Made by a program: the position numbers and the translations under genes. Below, one piece after another: positions 1 through 8,925 of a DNA stretch of 64,000 bases. The notes beneath the pieces are model-generated. The model worked only from the letters and a program-made list of their open reading frames with translations, searched no databases and was not told where the DNA came from. The stretch's first letter is position 1; each line of letters begins with the position of its first letter. Source of the DNA: an uncultured Desulfobacter sp. (lineage in GTDB: Bacteria > Desulfobacterota > Desulfobacteria > Desulfobacterales > Desulfobacteraceae); assembly GCF_963666145.1 (NCBI RefSeq), contig NZ_OY762614.1, forward strand, positions 5,694,501-5,758,500. The letters run 5' to 3'.

Positions 1-490
1 AAAACCGTCACCTGATTTCGCATTGTTTTTCAAGATGTCGTGAAAAAAGCTTTGGTCGTTTCGGTGAATCCATGGCGCGTCAATGGGTTGCCTTGTTCGC
101 AAGACAGGGAATTGCAGGATATTTTTAATATAAAATTGATTTTTTCTCTTGCTTTTTGTTTTTGTGTTTTTTATATTCGTAGAAATTCTTTCATGAAATA
201 TCAAACAGAAAAAAAACTTACGAAAAATTAATTTACAATCAGGTTTTGTTATGTATCGTCAATGATATGTCTTGAGATACGTCTTGATGAGACATATATG
301 TGTTAACGCTATCCTTTTGTGGCGAGCTTGTTAACATATATTTCCGGTTAAATCTTAATATCGGCAATATACTGCTGCAAATTCGCAAATAAATAAATGA
401 TGGTATTGTTTTTGCAAAATTTCTGCATTAGATTAATGATCGGGTTTGGATGCTTTTGACCAATCCCGGCTGAATTAAGGAGGCAAAAAG
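1..490. other. AT-rich leader region without a convincing gene
   Basis: No gene is supported here; a 63-codon ORF at 40-231 has no ribosome binding site and no protein-like composition. The stretch is AT-rich. It holds two inverted repeats: arms near 266-272 and 288-294 (atgtctt and gagacat), and a TTAAC-containing pair near 289-305 and 330-341. These may be regulatory sites for the small gene and desulfoferrodoxin that follow, but no promoter hexamers stand out. Confidence 0.4.
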
Positions 491-718
491 ATGACTAAAG
501 TGATTGCATACAAGAAGGCGGAAAGCCGGTCAGAAAAAAAACGGGCTCCTTTTTATGGTGCGATTAAGTCTGAAAATGAAATTTATTTTCAAATAGCCTC
601 TTTATTCCGGGAGGCAACCAAAGGCCGCAGACAATTATCCGGGCAAATGCTTGAGCAGATGCTAAAGGCAAAACAAGCCAATAGCTTCGGCAATGCGTCT
701 GCATTCAACCCGTATTGA
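491..718 (+). CDS. small hypothetical protein upstream of desulfoferrodoxin
   Basis: A 75-residue protein not recognised as a known family. It has a good Shine-Dalgarno (AAGGAGG) 7 bases before the ATG. It is rich in Lys, Arg and Gln, with no cysteines, signal peptide or membrane segment, and the middle looks helical (residues about 28-62). It lies 73 bases before the desulfoferrodoxin start in the same direction and may share its message. The function cannot be inferred beyond a possible link to oxidative stress through its neighbour. Confidence 0.6.
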   Translation: MTKVIAYKKAESRSEKKRAPFYGAIKSENEIYFQIASLFREATKGRRQLSGQMLEQMLKAKQANSFGNASAFNPY

Positions 719-791
719 CGATGGCAGGGTCATAAACTGGCTCTCACAGACTGCGGATCAAAAAATTTTTAAAACAAAAGGAGTGTTATCA

Positions 792-1172
792 ATGGCTGAA
801 AAAATGGGAATTTATAAGTGTCAAAAATGCGGCAACATTGTTCAGGTTCTTCATGGTGAACAACCGCCGGCAACCTGCTGCGGAAAACCCATGGATCGCC
901 TGGTGGCCAACACAGTTGACGCCGCTAAAGAAAAGCATGTTCCCGTACTTGAGAAAATAGAAGGTGGTTACAAAGTGTCTGTGGGCAGTGTTGCCCATCC
1001 CATGACAAAAGAACATTATATTGAATGGATTGAACTTGTATCCTGTGACGGTGCATATGTTCAACGCATGATGCTCAAACCGGATGCGGCCCCCGAAGCG
1101 GTTTTTAAATGCGATTCAGACAAAGTTGAAGCCATGGCTTATTGCAATCTTCACGGACTGTGGAAAGCTTAA
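792..1172 (+). CDS. dfx: desulfoferrodoxin (superoxide reductase)
   Basis: A 126-residue cytoplasmic two-centre superoxide reductase, which reduces superoxide to peroxide with electrons from rubredoxin. Residues 1-36 form the desulforedoxin-like rubredoxin-type centre I, with Cys10, Cys13 and the adjacent pair Cys29-Cys30. The neelaredoxin domain follows. It carries the EKHVP motif (Glu47, Lys48, His49), His69, His75 and the C-terminal Cys118-x2-His121 that ligate the catalytic Fe centre II. Length is normal for the two-iron class. The start is the ATG after an AAAGGAG site; a longer in-frame extension from 693 has no such site. Two rubredoxins, likely electron donors, lie 4 kb downstream. 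A strong terminator follows. Confidence 0.97.
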   Translation: MAEKMGIYKCQKCGNIVQVLHGEQPPATCCGKPMDRLVANTVDAAKEKHVPVLEKIEGGYKVSVGSVAHPMTKEHYIEWIELVSCDGAYVQRMMLKPDAAPEAVFKCDSDKVEAMAYCNLHGLWKA

Positions 1173-1247
1173 AAATTGTAAGATCAAAAGTTTTTTTGGA
1201 TAAAACCAGGCCTCTGTAAACCCGGAAAACTCTGGTTTTCCCATATT

Positions 1248-1294
1248 AAACGGCCCGCTGTCTTTGCAATTAAAGACAGCGGGCCGTTTTGTTT
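1248..1294 (+). terminator. rho-independent terminator of the dfx gene
   Basis: A perfect 18-bp stem (1248-1265 with 1272-1289), GC-rich in the middle, has a 6-base loop and runs into a T-rich tract. It lies 75 bases after the dfx stop. The A/T-flanked arms would also work in the other direction. Nothing else was recognised in the rest of the gap 1173-1562. Confidence 0.93.
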
Positions 1295-1562
1295 AAATTA
1301 ACTTAGTAAGATCTGATCATGGGCCTCAAAACCGTCAGCTTTTTTTACACATCGGCAAATTAATCCCTAAGGCCTCACCACATATTCACGTTTTTGCCCC
1401 CCAGGTTCTTTTGATAAAGTTATTTTAAGTTGTCGAGGATTCCTATATTATGACTTTTGTACAAGAACTGAATCATTGTTCAAACATAGCGGGTAAGCTG
1501 CCTGTTTTTTGATTTTGTGGTTAGTTTTTTGGCCGTGACAAAACATTGAGGATTAATATTGT

Positions 1563-2966
1563 ATGACTAAAAACGTGTTTACACAAAAAACCACAATTTT
1601 GGCCCCGGTTTCCAAGGTCTTTACCTGGCATGCCAGAGCAGGCGCCATTGACCGGCTTACGCCGCCCTGGGCACCGTTGACTTTGGTCTCAAGAAAGGGC
1701 AGGGGGATTGATAAAGGCGTTGAAGTTACCTTCAAGATAAAAGTTTTTGGGATTCCCATGACATGGAAGGCCCGGCACATTGATTACAAAGAGAACCAAA
1801 TGTTTCGGGATCGCCAGCTAAAGGGGCCGTTTGCCGAATGGGAACACAGTCATTTGTTTCATGAACAGGCAAATGATTCGACCGTGATGGAGGATCGGGT
1901 TAAATTCCGGCTGCCATTCGGCATTTTCAGCCTTCCTTTTTATGGATATGCCAAAAAGGAGCTTGGACGTATGTTCGCCTATCGGCATCGGGTGCTCAAA
2001 TATGATATGGAGCACCGGGTGGACAAAGTCCCAACCCAGCGGATATTGATTTCAGGCGGGTCCGGGCCCATTGGAAAGGCTCTGGTCTCTTTTTTGAAAA
2101 CCTGTGGGCATGATGTGATCCGTCTGGTTCGCGATCCTTTCCACCGGTCGGATGATACGTGCTTTTGGGATCCCTACCAGAATGTTTTGGATATGGATGC
2201 CATAGGTCCCGTTGATACTGTTATCAATTTAAACGGATTGGATATTTCGAGGGGAAGATGGACCAGTCGTCAGCGTGCAAAAATTCTGGATTCACGGGTC
2301 ATTCCCACCCGGGTGCTTGTGGGAAAAATGAAACAGATGGACCAGCCGCCGGCCACGTTCATCTCTGCGTCCGCCATCGGGTTTTATGGGGATGGCGGTG
2401 CCGACAGGCTGACTGAAAAAAGCCAAAGCAAGGATTGCTTTATCGCCCGGGTCTGCAGTCAGTGGGAAGCCGCTTCCATCGGTGCCGAAAAAGCAGGTAT
2501 CCGCACGGTGCAGCTGCGCATCGGGGTGGTCCTGACGCCGGCCGGCGGGGCCCTTGAGCGTATGTATCTGCCTTTTTTAATGGGGTTGGGTCCACGCCTG
2601 GCCCATGGTGGGCAGTACATGAGCTGGATCGGTATGGAAGATGTTCTGGGCGCTATTCTTCACATCCTTGGCAACAAGGAAATCCGGGGACCTGTAAATC
2701 TCACGGCTCCCGAACCTGTGACCAATGGCGAATTTACCAGAACCTTTGCCCGGGTACTGGGCAGGCGGGCACCCTTTGTGCTGCCCGAGAGGGTGGTTGC
2801 GGCCCTTTGGGGGGAGATGGGGAAGGAAACCCTGCTGGCCTCTGCCAGGGTGATGCCTGAAAAATTAATTCAAAGCGGTTATCGTTTTTTGCATCCAAAA
2901 CTGGAGACGGCCCTGGGCCATGTGCTGGGACGATTTGCCGCAAACAACAGTGACGGAACAAAGTAA
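1563..2966 (+). CDS. SRPBCC domain fused to TIGR01777-type NAD(P)-binding epimerase
   Basis: A 467-residue fusion. Residues 1-150 form a SRPBCC/START-like ligand-binding domain (polyketide-cyclase-like). From residue 160 an extended-SDR epimerase of the TIGR01777 (YfcH/SulA) family begins, with the Rossmann glycine motif GGSGPIG at 165-171. The C-terminal 50 residues match the DUF1731 tail typical of that family. This fusion is known in many bacteria, but no substrate is established. The stop TAA directly abuts the ATG of the next gene, and three genes (1563-5052) look co-transcribed. The start follows a weak GAGGA site. Confidence 0.85.
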   Translation: MTKNVFTQKTTILAPVSKVFTWHARAGAIDRLTPPWAPLTLVSRKGRGIDKGVEVTFKIKVFGIPMTWKARHIDYKENQMFRDRQLKGPFAEWEHSHLFHEQANDSTVMEDRVKFRLPFGIFSLPFYGYAKKELGRMFAYRHRVLKYDMEHRVDKVPTQRILISGGSGPIGKALVSFLKTCGHDVIRLVRDPFHRSDDTCFWDPYQNVLDMDAIGPVDTVINLNGLDISRGRWTSRQRAKILDSRVIPTRVLVGKMKQMDQPPATFISASAIGFYGDGGADRLTEKSQSKDCFIARVCSQWEAASIGAEKAGIRTVQLRIGVVLTPAGGALERMYLPFLMGLGPRLAHGGQYMSWIGMEDVLGAILHILGNKEIRGPVNLTAPEPVTNGEFTRTFARVLGRRAPFVLPERVVAALWGEMGKETLLASARVMPEKLIQSGYRFLHPKLETALGHVLGRFAANNSDGTK

Positions 2967-4070
2967 ATGACAATTCGATTAAAGATTTTATTTTCCTCTT
3001 TGATGATTTTGGCTTTGGGACTGGGATATGCTGATATTTATTTTCCTTTGGAGAATTTAAGTTTTGAGCGCCTGCACATATTTTTGTTCAATCTGTGCAG
3101 TGGCGGTACGATCCTTTTGTATTACACCGAGCGGCAGCACAAAGTATCCAGCCGAGTCAGGCTCTTTTTTTTGCTTTCCCTGGTCTATGCGTTTAGTGCT
3201 TTTTTCAAGTTGTATCCGCTTACTTTAGTCGTATCCGTGGTGCTTTGCTGCCTGGTTGAAAAAATACGTATCAGCAAATTCACCCCAGTACCCTATCAGT
3301 TCTTTTTGCCCAAGGTGCCGGTGACTGAAAAATTTCACCAGGCCTCTTTATTGTGTCTGTCCATCGGCATTGCCATGGCCTCTGTGGTGATCATCAACAA
3401 TGAATACATCCACTGGGTGCACATGGAAAAATTGACCCTGGATACCTTTTTTCTGGGGTATTCATTCCCCTTGTCGCTGATCACTTTGTCTTTGGTGTTC
3501 GGTATGCTTAAAAAAATAGAAGGCCCCCAGAGCAAATCCCTCATGGAGGTCTGTTTCTGGACCATTACGGTCGGGGTGATTGTCTTTTTTATTTTTATTT
3601 TGTTTGAAAAATTCATGCCCCAGATTTTTGTGACCGCAGCGTTGTTTACCGCCGTTGTCATGGTTTTTATGCTCTATTATACCTTTGCGGATAATATGCA
3701 GCAAAAAAAGTTTTTAACCTCTGGGATCGGCTTTTTAATCGTAACAGCTGTGACCGGCATCGCCTATATTTGTTTGCAGATGCAAGATGGCTATGATCCT
3801 TTGAAAACCAAATGGCTGCTGCACATCCATGTGTTTGCATCCCTTTACGGCTGGAACCTGTGCGGTCTGTCCGTCATCTGCCGGTTTGACGATTTTCCCA
3901 TCAGGCTTCACTCGAGCACCGTGATCATGGTACACTGGCTCACGGCATTGGTGCTGGCTCCGCTGGGGATATTCTACGAGTGGTTTGCGGTACTGGCAGT
4001 TGTCGGATATGCATTTATTACCTTGACTCTGTTTTTTTCAGGAAACGGACAAATGACTTATGATCAGTAA
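2967..4070 (+). CDS. polytopic membrane protein of unknown function
   Basis: A 367-residue integral membrane protein with roughly ten hydrophobic segments spread over its whole length and short, mostly basic loops. No family motif was recognised. The ATG sits directly after the stop codon of the SRPBCC/epimerase gene, and its end overlaps the DHH phosphoesterase start by 11 bases. The three genes are therefore translationally coupled. A transporter or membrane sensor role is possible, but nothing in the sequence decides this. Confidence 0.75.
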   Translation: MTIRLKILFSSLMILALGLGYADIYFPLENLSFERLHIFLFNLCSGGTILLYYTERQHKVSSRVRLFFLLSLVYAFSAFFKLYPLTLVVSVVLCCLVEKIRISKFTPVPYQFFLPKVPVTEKFHQASLLCLSIGIAMASVVIINNEYIHWVHMEKLTLDTFFLGYSFPLSLITLSLVFGMLKKIEGPQSKSLMEVCFWTITVGVIVFFIFILFEKFMPQIFVTAALFTAVVMVFMLYYTFADNMQQKKFLTSGIGFLIVTAVTGIAYICLQMQDGYDPLKTKWLLHIHVFASLYGWNLCGLSVICRFDDFPIRLHSSTVIMVHWLTALVLAPLGIFYEWFAVLAVVGYAFITLTLFFSGNGQMTYDQ

Positions 4071-5052
4071 CCGGGAAAGAGTTAAGCAGTTTCTGTCCCT
4101 TTTTTCAGGAACCTGCAAGGTGCTTGTCATCATCAACGCAGATCCTGATGCCATTGGATCGGCCATGGCCGTAAAGCGTCTTTTATGGCGCAGGGTCAGT
4201 GAAGTCACCATCACCTATTTTAACCGGATCACCCGGCCGGACAACCTGGCCATGATTGAGTATACCGAAGCCGGTATGGTGCCGTTGGCCAATGTGGACA
4301 AGTCCGCGTTTGATAAATTTGTGGTGGTGGATTCCCAGCCCGATCATAATGAAAATTTTTCAGGTATCGAATATGACGCCATTATTGATCACCATCCGTT
4401 ATCCTGCAGTGACGGCACCTTTGTGGATATCCGGCCTGAATACGGGGCCTGCTCAACTCTGTTCACCGAATACCTGCGAAGCATGAATGTAAAACCGTCG
4501 GCAAAATTGGCCTCCGCCTTGATGCTGGGTATAAAAACGGATACAGCCAATTTTACCCGCCAGGCATCATCCAAAGATATCAGGGCGTTTCAGTTTTTGT
4601 ACAAGTATGCCAACATGAATATTGTCACCAAGGTGGAGCGGGCCTATATGACGGAATCTGACCTGAATTTTTTGGGCAATGCCATCAAAAACAGGACCAT
4701 CCGGGACAACCGGGCCTTTTATCATGCCGGAATCATATCCAAACCTGATGAACTGGTGGTGGCTGCCGATTTTTTTCTCTCCATTGCCGGGGTCAACTGG
4801 AGTGTGGTGTCCGGCGTGGTGGAAAAAAAATTGATTGTGATTTTGCGCAACGATGGGTTGCGCAAAGGTGCCGGTAAGACTGCCCAGGAGGCATTTAGTA
4901 AATTCGGATCTGCCGGGGGACACAAAACCATGGCCAGGGCTGAACTGGATATCTCCTTGATCCGCAAAGAGATCAAACGGGTCAACCAGAAGGCCTTGAC
5001 CCAGTGGGTGCTTGAACGCATTACCCAAACTGCGGGAAAAAAGATCGAATAG
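4060..5052 (+). CDS. DHH-family phosphoesterase (NrnA/oligoribonuclease-like)
   Basis: A 330-residue DHH/DHHA1 phosphoesterase. The N-terminal metal-binding motifs are visible: NADPDAIGS at about 25-33, a VVVDSQP motif near 90, and the defining DHHP near 110. The C-terminal DHHA1 substrate domain ends with the Gly-rich GSAGGH motif. NrnA-type members degrade nanoRNA or pAp, and others degrade cyclic dinucleotides; which applies here cannot be told. The start overlaps the preceding membrane-protein gene by 11 bases. Length fits the family. Confidence 0.85.
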   Translation: MISNRERVKQFLSLFSGTCKVLVIINADPDAIGSAMAVKRLLWRRVSEVTITYFNRITRPDNLAMIEYTEAGMVPLANVDKSAFDKFVVVDSQPDHNENFSGIEYDAIIDHHPLSCSDGTFVDIRPEYGACSTLFTEYLRSMNVKPSAKLASALMLGIKTDTANFTRQASSKDIRAFQFLYKYANMNIVTKVERAYMTESDLNFLGNAIKNRTIRDNRAFYHAGIISKPDELVVAADFFLSIAGVNWSVVSGVVEKKLIVILRNDGLRKGAGKTAQEAFSKFGSAGGHKTMARAELDISLIRKEIKRVNQKALTQWVLERITQTAGKKIE

Positions 5053-5076
5053 CCGGAATCGGCGTGGGATGTTTTA

Positions 5077-5130
5077 TGCCCCGCTTGGACCCGATCTGGT
5101 TCGGGACCCGATCGGGTCAGGTCCGGGGCA
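5077..5130. terminator. large hairpin between convergent genes
   Basis: Nested inverted repeats: outer arms tgccccg (5077-5083) and cggggca (5124-5130), inner arms gacccgatc (5088-5096) and gatcgggtc (5110-5118). It sits between the convergent DHH phosphoesterase and rubredoxin genes and probably ends transcription from both sides. T-runs are weak, so this is inferred from stem strength and position. Confidence 0.6.
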
Positions 5131-5153
5131 GGGACTGAAAAAGGACAGGGGGG

Positions 5154-5375
5154 CTAAGCCTGTCTTTTAAATTCGCATTTGGGATCACCGCATACAGGAC
5201 AGTTCCAGTCTTCGGGCAGGTCTTCAAAGGCCGTACCCGGAACAATGCCGTTTTCAGGATCGCCTTTTGCCGGGTCGTAAACATAATCGCAGGGCCTGCA
5301 TGCGCCCGGACTGCCGTCACATCCAGGTGCATCATCATACACGTAGCCATTGGGACCGCATTCATACTTATCCAT
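5154..5375 (-). CDS. rubredoxin with a duplicated first-knuckle extension
   Basis: A 73-residue rubredoxin, a one-electron carrier likely serving desulfoferrodoxin or an oxidase. The iron-binding knuckles are Cys26-x2-Cys29 and Cys59-x2-Cys62, with the usual PGTAF and LPEDW signatures between them. Unlike the neighbouring 52-residue rubredoxin, it has about 25 extra N-terminal residues. These start MDKYECGPNGYVYD and resemble the first knuckle of a rubredoxin with Cys9 replaced by Asn. It therefore looks like a partial internal duplication. Extra cysteines are at 6, 19 and 67. It is downstream of, and probably co-transcribed with, the second rubredoxin. Confidence 0.93.
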   Translation of the reverse strand: MDKYECGPNGYVYDDAPGCDGSPGACRPCDYVYDPAKGDPENGIVPGTAFEDLPEDWNCPVCGDPKCEFKRQA

Positions 5376-5493
5376 TCTTATTCCTTCATGTTATGAAAAC
5401 GCCGATTGCAAAAAACAATGCAACCGGCGTTGAATTGTGCGCGAATGCACCGGGCCTGCCTATGATCCAGGGCAGTGCCGAGCCATGGCGCGA

Positions 5494-5652
5494 CTATTCT
5501 TTTTCAAATTCATCTTTGGATGCGCCGCAGACAGGACAGACCCAATCTTCGGGAAGATCAGCAAATGCTGTGCCGGGATCAATACCGCCGTCCGCATCGC
5601 CTTCTGCCGGATCATACACATAACCACAGGGGCCGCATACATATTTGTCCAT
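5494..5652 (-). CDS. rubredoxin, canonical
   Basis: A 52-residue rubredoxin that is easy to miss because of its size. It starts MDKYVCGPCGYVYD. Its iron ligands are Cys6-x2-Cys9 and Cys39-x2-Cys42, with the standard DPGTAF and LPEDWVCPVCG signatures. The start is an ATG preceded by AAGGAG. It lies 118 bases upstream of the extended rubredoxin and 81 bases downstream of cydB, all on the minus strand. The four genes may form one oxygen-response unit feeding electrons to superoxide reductase. Confidence 0.96.
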   Translation of the reverse strand: MDKYVCGPCGYVYDPAEGDADGGIDPGTAFADLPEDWVCPVCGASKDEFEKE

Positions 5653-5733
5653 ATTTTTTCTCCTTATTAAGTTTTCTCAGTTTATAAATACAGGCCCAAT
5701 CCGATATCAAACCTGCACAAAAAAGTACTATAA

Positions 5734-6762
5734 TTAATATGCTTCGTCCATGTCCAGATCTTCGTCGGACACAGGATCCTTGAATAAATAATAAGACCAG
5801 GTCTGGTATGCAATGACGAGCGGAATAAAAATCGCTACCACGCCCAGCATGATCTTAAGGGTCAAAGGGCTTGAAGAGGCATTAAATGCGGTTAGGGTCC
5901 AGGCCGGGTCCATGCTTGAAGGAAACAAGGCTGGAAACAGGCCGCAGACGCCGAAAAAAGTGCATCCCATAATGGTCAGAGCCGATGCAAACCAGGCGCT
6001 GAACCACGCCTTTGTTGCTGTAAAATACCGGGCGGCAAACAGGGCTGCCACAGCCACAAAAATAACCAGGAACAGGGCAGGTGACTTAAAGTAATTGTCA
6101 TAGAGGCTGGTGAAAAAATATGAGGCAATGAGAAAAATCACGGCCACAGGTACAAGCACCAGCCAGATTTTTGCGGCAATTGCAGCAAAGCGTTCCCGCA
6201 GCTCCCCGGTGGCCTTGATGGTCATCCAGTTGGCCCCGTGGAGCATAAACAGCAGGACAAACAAAACGCCGCCCAAAAGTCCGTAAGGGTTAAGCAGCTT
6301 TAAGGTGTTGCCGTGGTAAAGGCCCTGGTCGTCAAAGGGAATGCCTGCAAAAATATTGGCAAACGCCACCCCGAACAGGAGGGCCGGAAAAAACGATCCC
6401 AGAAAAATCAGGGTGTCCCAGATTTTTTTCCAGGCGGGACTGTCAATTTTACCCCTGAAATGGATGGCCACACCCCTGAAGATCAATGCAAATAAAATGA
6501 GCAGCAAAGGGGTGTAAAGGGATGAAAACATGGTGGCATATACCTTGGGAAAGGCTGCAAAAGTTACGCCGCCGGCTGTAATCAGCCACACTTCATTGCC
6601 GTCCCATAATGGGCCTTTGGCATTTAGCATGACCCGTTTGTCCCGGTCGGTCTTTCCTGCAAAGGGATAGAGAATGCCGATGCCAAAATCAAACCCGTCG
6701 GTCAGGAAAAAAACCGCCCAAAGAAGTCCCCATAGAAAAAACCATATTGTTTGTAGTTCCAT
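5734..6762 (-). CDS. cydB: cytochrome bd oxidase subunit II
   Basis: The 342-residue CydB subunit of the quinol oxidase in the inner membrane. About eight or nine membrane helices are visible, and the N-terminal half carries the family's FFLTDGFDFGIG motif and the GPLWDGNEVWL segment. It follows cydA after 14 bases with its own AAGGAGG site. In strict anaerobes this oxidase removes O2 and may support brief respiration. It ends in a charged tail rich in Asp and Glu. Confidence 0.97.
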   Translation of the reverse strand: MELQTIWFFLWGLLWAVFFLTDGFDFGIGILYPFAGKTDRDKRVMLNAKGPLWDGNEVWLITAGGVTFAAFPKVYATMFSSLYTPLLLILFALIFRGVAIHFRGKIDSPAWKKIWDTLIFLGSFFPALLFGVAFANIFAGIPFDDQGLYHGNTLKLLNPYGLLGGVLFVLLFMLHGANWMTIKATGELRERFAAIAAKIWLVLVPVAVIFLIASYFFTSLYDNYFKSPALFLVIFVAVAALFAARYFTATKAWFSAWFASALTIMGCTFFGVCGLFPALFPSSMDPAWTLTAFNASSSPLTLKIMLGVVAIFIPLVIAYQTWSYYLFKDPVSDEDLDMDEAY

Positions 6763-6776
6763 TTATTCTATCCTCC

Positions 6777-8087
6777 TTATGCAGTAACGGCCTCAGGGCC
6801 TTCTTTAACGGATTTGGCGATCAGGTAAAAACCCACAGCCCCAAGCAGACCGTATACCAGGATAAATGCCGAAAGTGATACCATGACCTGGGTGCCTGCA
6901 ATGGGGGACGCCGCATCTGCCGTGCGCATCAGATTGTAAACAATCCAGGGCTGGCGGCCAACTTCGGAAACCACCCAACCCATTTCCATGGCAATGTAGG
7001 GCAACGGAATGGACAAAAACATGATCCTAAGAAAATTGGGGCTTTCCATCAGTTTGTCGCGACGGAACCAGCCGTAAATCATAAGGAGGATAAACAGGGT
7101 GCCAAGCCCCACCATGGTCCTGAACCCCACAAAGGTGGGCAGCACCGGCGGGCGGTCTTCTTTGGGAATATCCCGTAATCCGACGACCTCGGCGTTAAAA
7201 TCATGAAAGCCCAGGAAACTTAACAGACCTGGAATAGAGCCGATTTCCACCTTGTTTCCTTCGCCTTCTTCATCGGGGATGGCGAACATAACGATGGGTG
7301 CCTGGGACATGGTTTCCCAATGGGATTCCATGGCGGCAAGCTTGGCAGGCTGGGTTTTGGATACGTTAACACCGTGCATATCCCCGGTTAACCCCAACAC
7401 CAGCGAGCTGACAAGGCCCACAACCAAAGCGATTCTAAAGGATTTTAAGAAAACTTCAGTGTGTTGCTTTTTCAGCAGGTGGTAAGCAGAAATACCCATG
7501 ATAAAAAAAGATCCCAAGAGCAGGGATGCAGGTATCACATGGATAATTTCCAAGATTCCGTGTTTGTTTGTGATTACGGCAAAAAAATCAGTGAGCTCGG
7601 CACGTCCGTTTCTGATATCATACCCCACGGGATGCTGCATGAATCCGTTGGCAAAGAGAATCCAGACAGCGCTGAGATTGCCGGCCAATGCCACCAGCCA
7701 CATCACAATGGCATGGGCCTTAGCTGAAATTTTTTTCCAGCCGAAGATCCAGACCCCGATGAAGGTAGACTCAAGGAAAAATGCCACCGATGCCTCAATG
7801 GCCAGAAGGGAACCAAATACATCCCCCACATACTCGCTGTACCGGGACCAGTTGGTGCCGAATTGAAATTCAAGCGTGATGCCGGTGACAACGCCCAGGG
7901 CAAAATTGATCAAAAATAATTTTCCCCAGAATTTGGTCATCCTCAGGTAATTTTTATCCCCTGACCATGCATACTTGGTCTCCATGTATGCGATCAAAAT
8001 GGACAGACCCAAGGTCAATGGAACAAAAAGAAAATGGAACATGGTTGCTGCTGCGAACTGCAGTCTGGACAGAAAAACCGGATCCAT
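6777..8087 (-). CDS. cydA: cytochrome bd oxidase subunit I (short Q-loop)
   Basis: The 436-residue CydA subunit, which binds hemes b558, b595 and d and oxidises quinol. Visible features are His18 near the N terminus, the ESTFIG segment in the third helix, a His-containing GILEIIHV helix, the Met of PYIAMEMGW and the quinol-loop signature GRQPW. The loop between helices 6 and 7 is short, as in the CIO-like or short-Q-loop class and unlike E. coli CydA. The start has GGAGG upstream. cydB follows directly. No cydX-like gene was found with confidence. Confidence 0.97.
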   Translation of the reverse strand: MDPVFLSRLQFAAATMFHFLFVPLTLGLSILIAYMETKYAWSGDKNYLRMTKFWGKLFLINFALGVVTGITLEFQFGTNWSRYSEYVGDVFGSLLAIEASVAFFLESTFIGVWIFGWKKISAKAHAIVMWLVALAGNLSAVWILFANGFMQHPVGYDIRNGRAELTDFFAVITNKHGILEIIHVIPASLLLGSFFIMGISAYHLLKKQHTEVFLKSFRIALVVGLVSSLVLGLTGDMHGVNVSKTQPAKLAAMESHWETMSQAPIVMFAIPDEEGEGNKVEIGSIPGLLSFLGFHDFNAEVVGLRDIPKEDRPPVLPTFVGFRTMVGLGTLFILLMIYGWFRRDKLMESPNFLRIMFLSIPLPYIAMEMGWVVSEVGRQPWIVYNLMRTADAASPIAGTQVMVSLSAFILVYGLLGAVGFYLIAKSVKEGPEAVTA

Positions 8088-8720
8088 AAATTCCTCCAGG
8101 TTAGAAGTTGATAAAAAAGGGTAAATTAACGGTTATTACATTTAAAATCTTGTGTTTCACTGCGTGCTCCTTAAAATTTTAAGTTGTCTTGAATAACTTT
8201 ATTTAAGGCATTGAGCAAGTAACATGCCAGTTTTCAGGTTGTGTTGAATTGATGCCGAAGATCGTTTTGAATTTACGGTGTCAGCATACCGGAATGTTTT
8301 CGGATTTTCAAGTAAAGGCGAACGCTTTGAAAATCATTTTTTTGATGTCCACAAATGTGCTCAATGTGTCTGTATATCGATTGAGACGAAATTGTTTCTA
8401 TGCTTTGATACACTCATGTCATGCGGGGGACTTCTTTTTTGCCTTCGGCAGATCAATCAACATGGGTTTTAATTCTATTGTCGGCCTTTTTTGGAGGGGG
8501 GCAACCCTCTGTGGTTACCCGCGTTGGGGCCTGCACGACGGCTGGGCAGGTACTGGGTCTGCCCCAAAAGCGGCCGCCGTTAGAACCAATCCCCAAAAAA
8601 GAAGAACTGTTAACCCTGCCAGAACAGATAAAAGAACACCGGCAAAATTAAAAACAGAACCGCCGGCTCCAAAGGGCCGATGGTCCTGTTATAAGTCGCC
8701 AAAAAATAAATAGTAGACGG
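8088..8720. other. upstream region of cydAB; no gene accepted
   Basis: These 630 bases hold the cydA leader and a stretch that is AT-rich up to 8470 and GC-richer after it. Overlapping ORFs exist on the plus strand (8249-8713 and 8421-8651), but none has a ribosome binding site or a recognisable product. On the minus strand a hydrophobic frame just after the DUF6485 stop (about 8710-8610) lacks an ATG. No promoter was identified with confidence. Confidence 0.35.
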
Positions 8721-8924
8721 CTACACTTTTCCTTCACCGACCAGGCGGGCGAAATGCTCATAACTTCGATCAAAGGTTTTTTCGGCGTCGTTGGGAAATA
8801 CGCAGGCCGGCAGCTGGCGCTTTTTAGTGTGATACTGAATACAATCACAGCATAACCCTTTTCTGGAACAAGGCTCATAGCTGCAGTTGCACTGTTTGAG
8901 ATTTTTAGTCTGCTTGCATTCCAT
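8721..8924 (-). CDS. DUF6485-type cysteine-rich small protein
   Basis: A 67-residue cytoplasmic protein with seven Cys in its first 42 residues (C3, C11, C13, C19, C25, C26, C28; one more at 41), arranged CNC..CSRKGLCCDC. It resembles the DUF6485 family, which is common in anaerobic bacteria and has no known function; metal binding is likely. The ATG lies one base after the stop of the HD-domain gene upstream, so the two are co-transcribed. Confidence 0.8.
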   Translation of the reverse strand: MECKQTKNLKQCNCSYEPCSRKGLCCDCIQYHTKKRQLPACVFPNDAEKTFDRSYEHFARLVGEGKV

Positions 8925-8925
8925 G

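Noticed and set aside
40..231. 63-codon ORF at the window start
   Set aside because: Uses an alternative start in AT-rich DNA with no ribosome binding site and a low-complexity hydrophobic stretch.
8610..8710. Possible cydX-like small membrane peptide on the minus strand
   Set aside because: The hydrophobic frame ending FFYLFWQG has no ATG or ribosome binding site, and it lies far upstream of cydA, whereas cydX normally follows cydB.
8249..8713. 154-codon plus-strand ORF upstream of the DUF6485 gene
   Set aside because: No ribosome binding site and no domain; several overlapping frames in the same GC-richer stretch look equally open.
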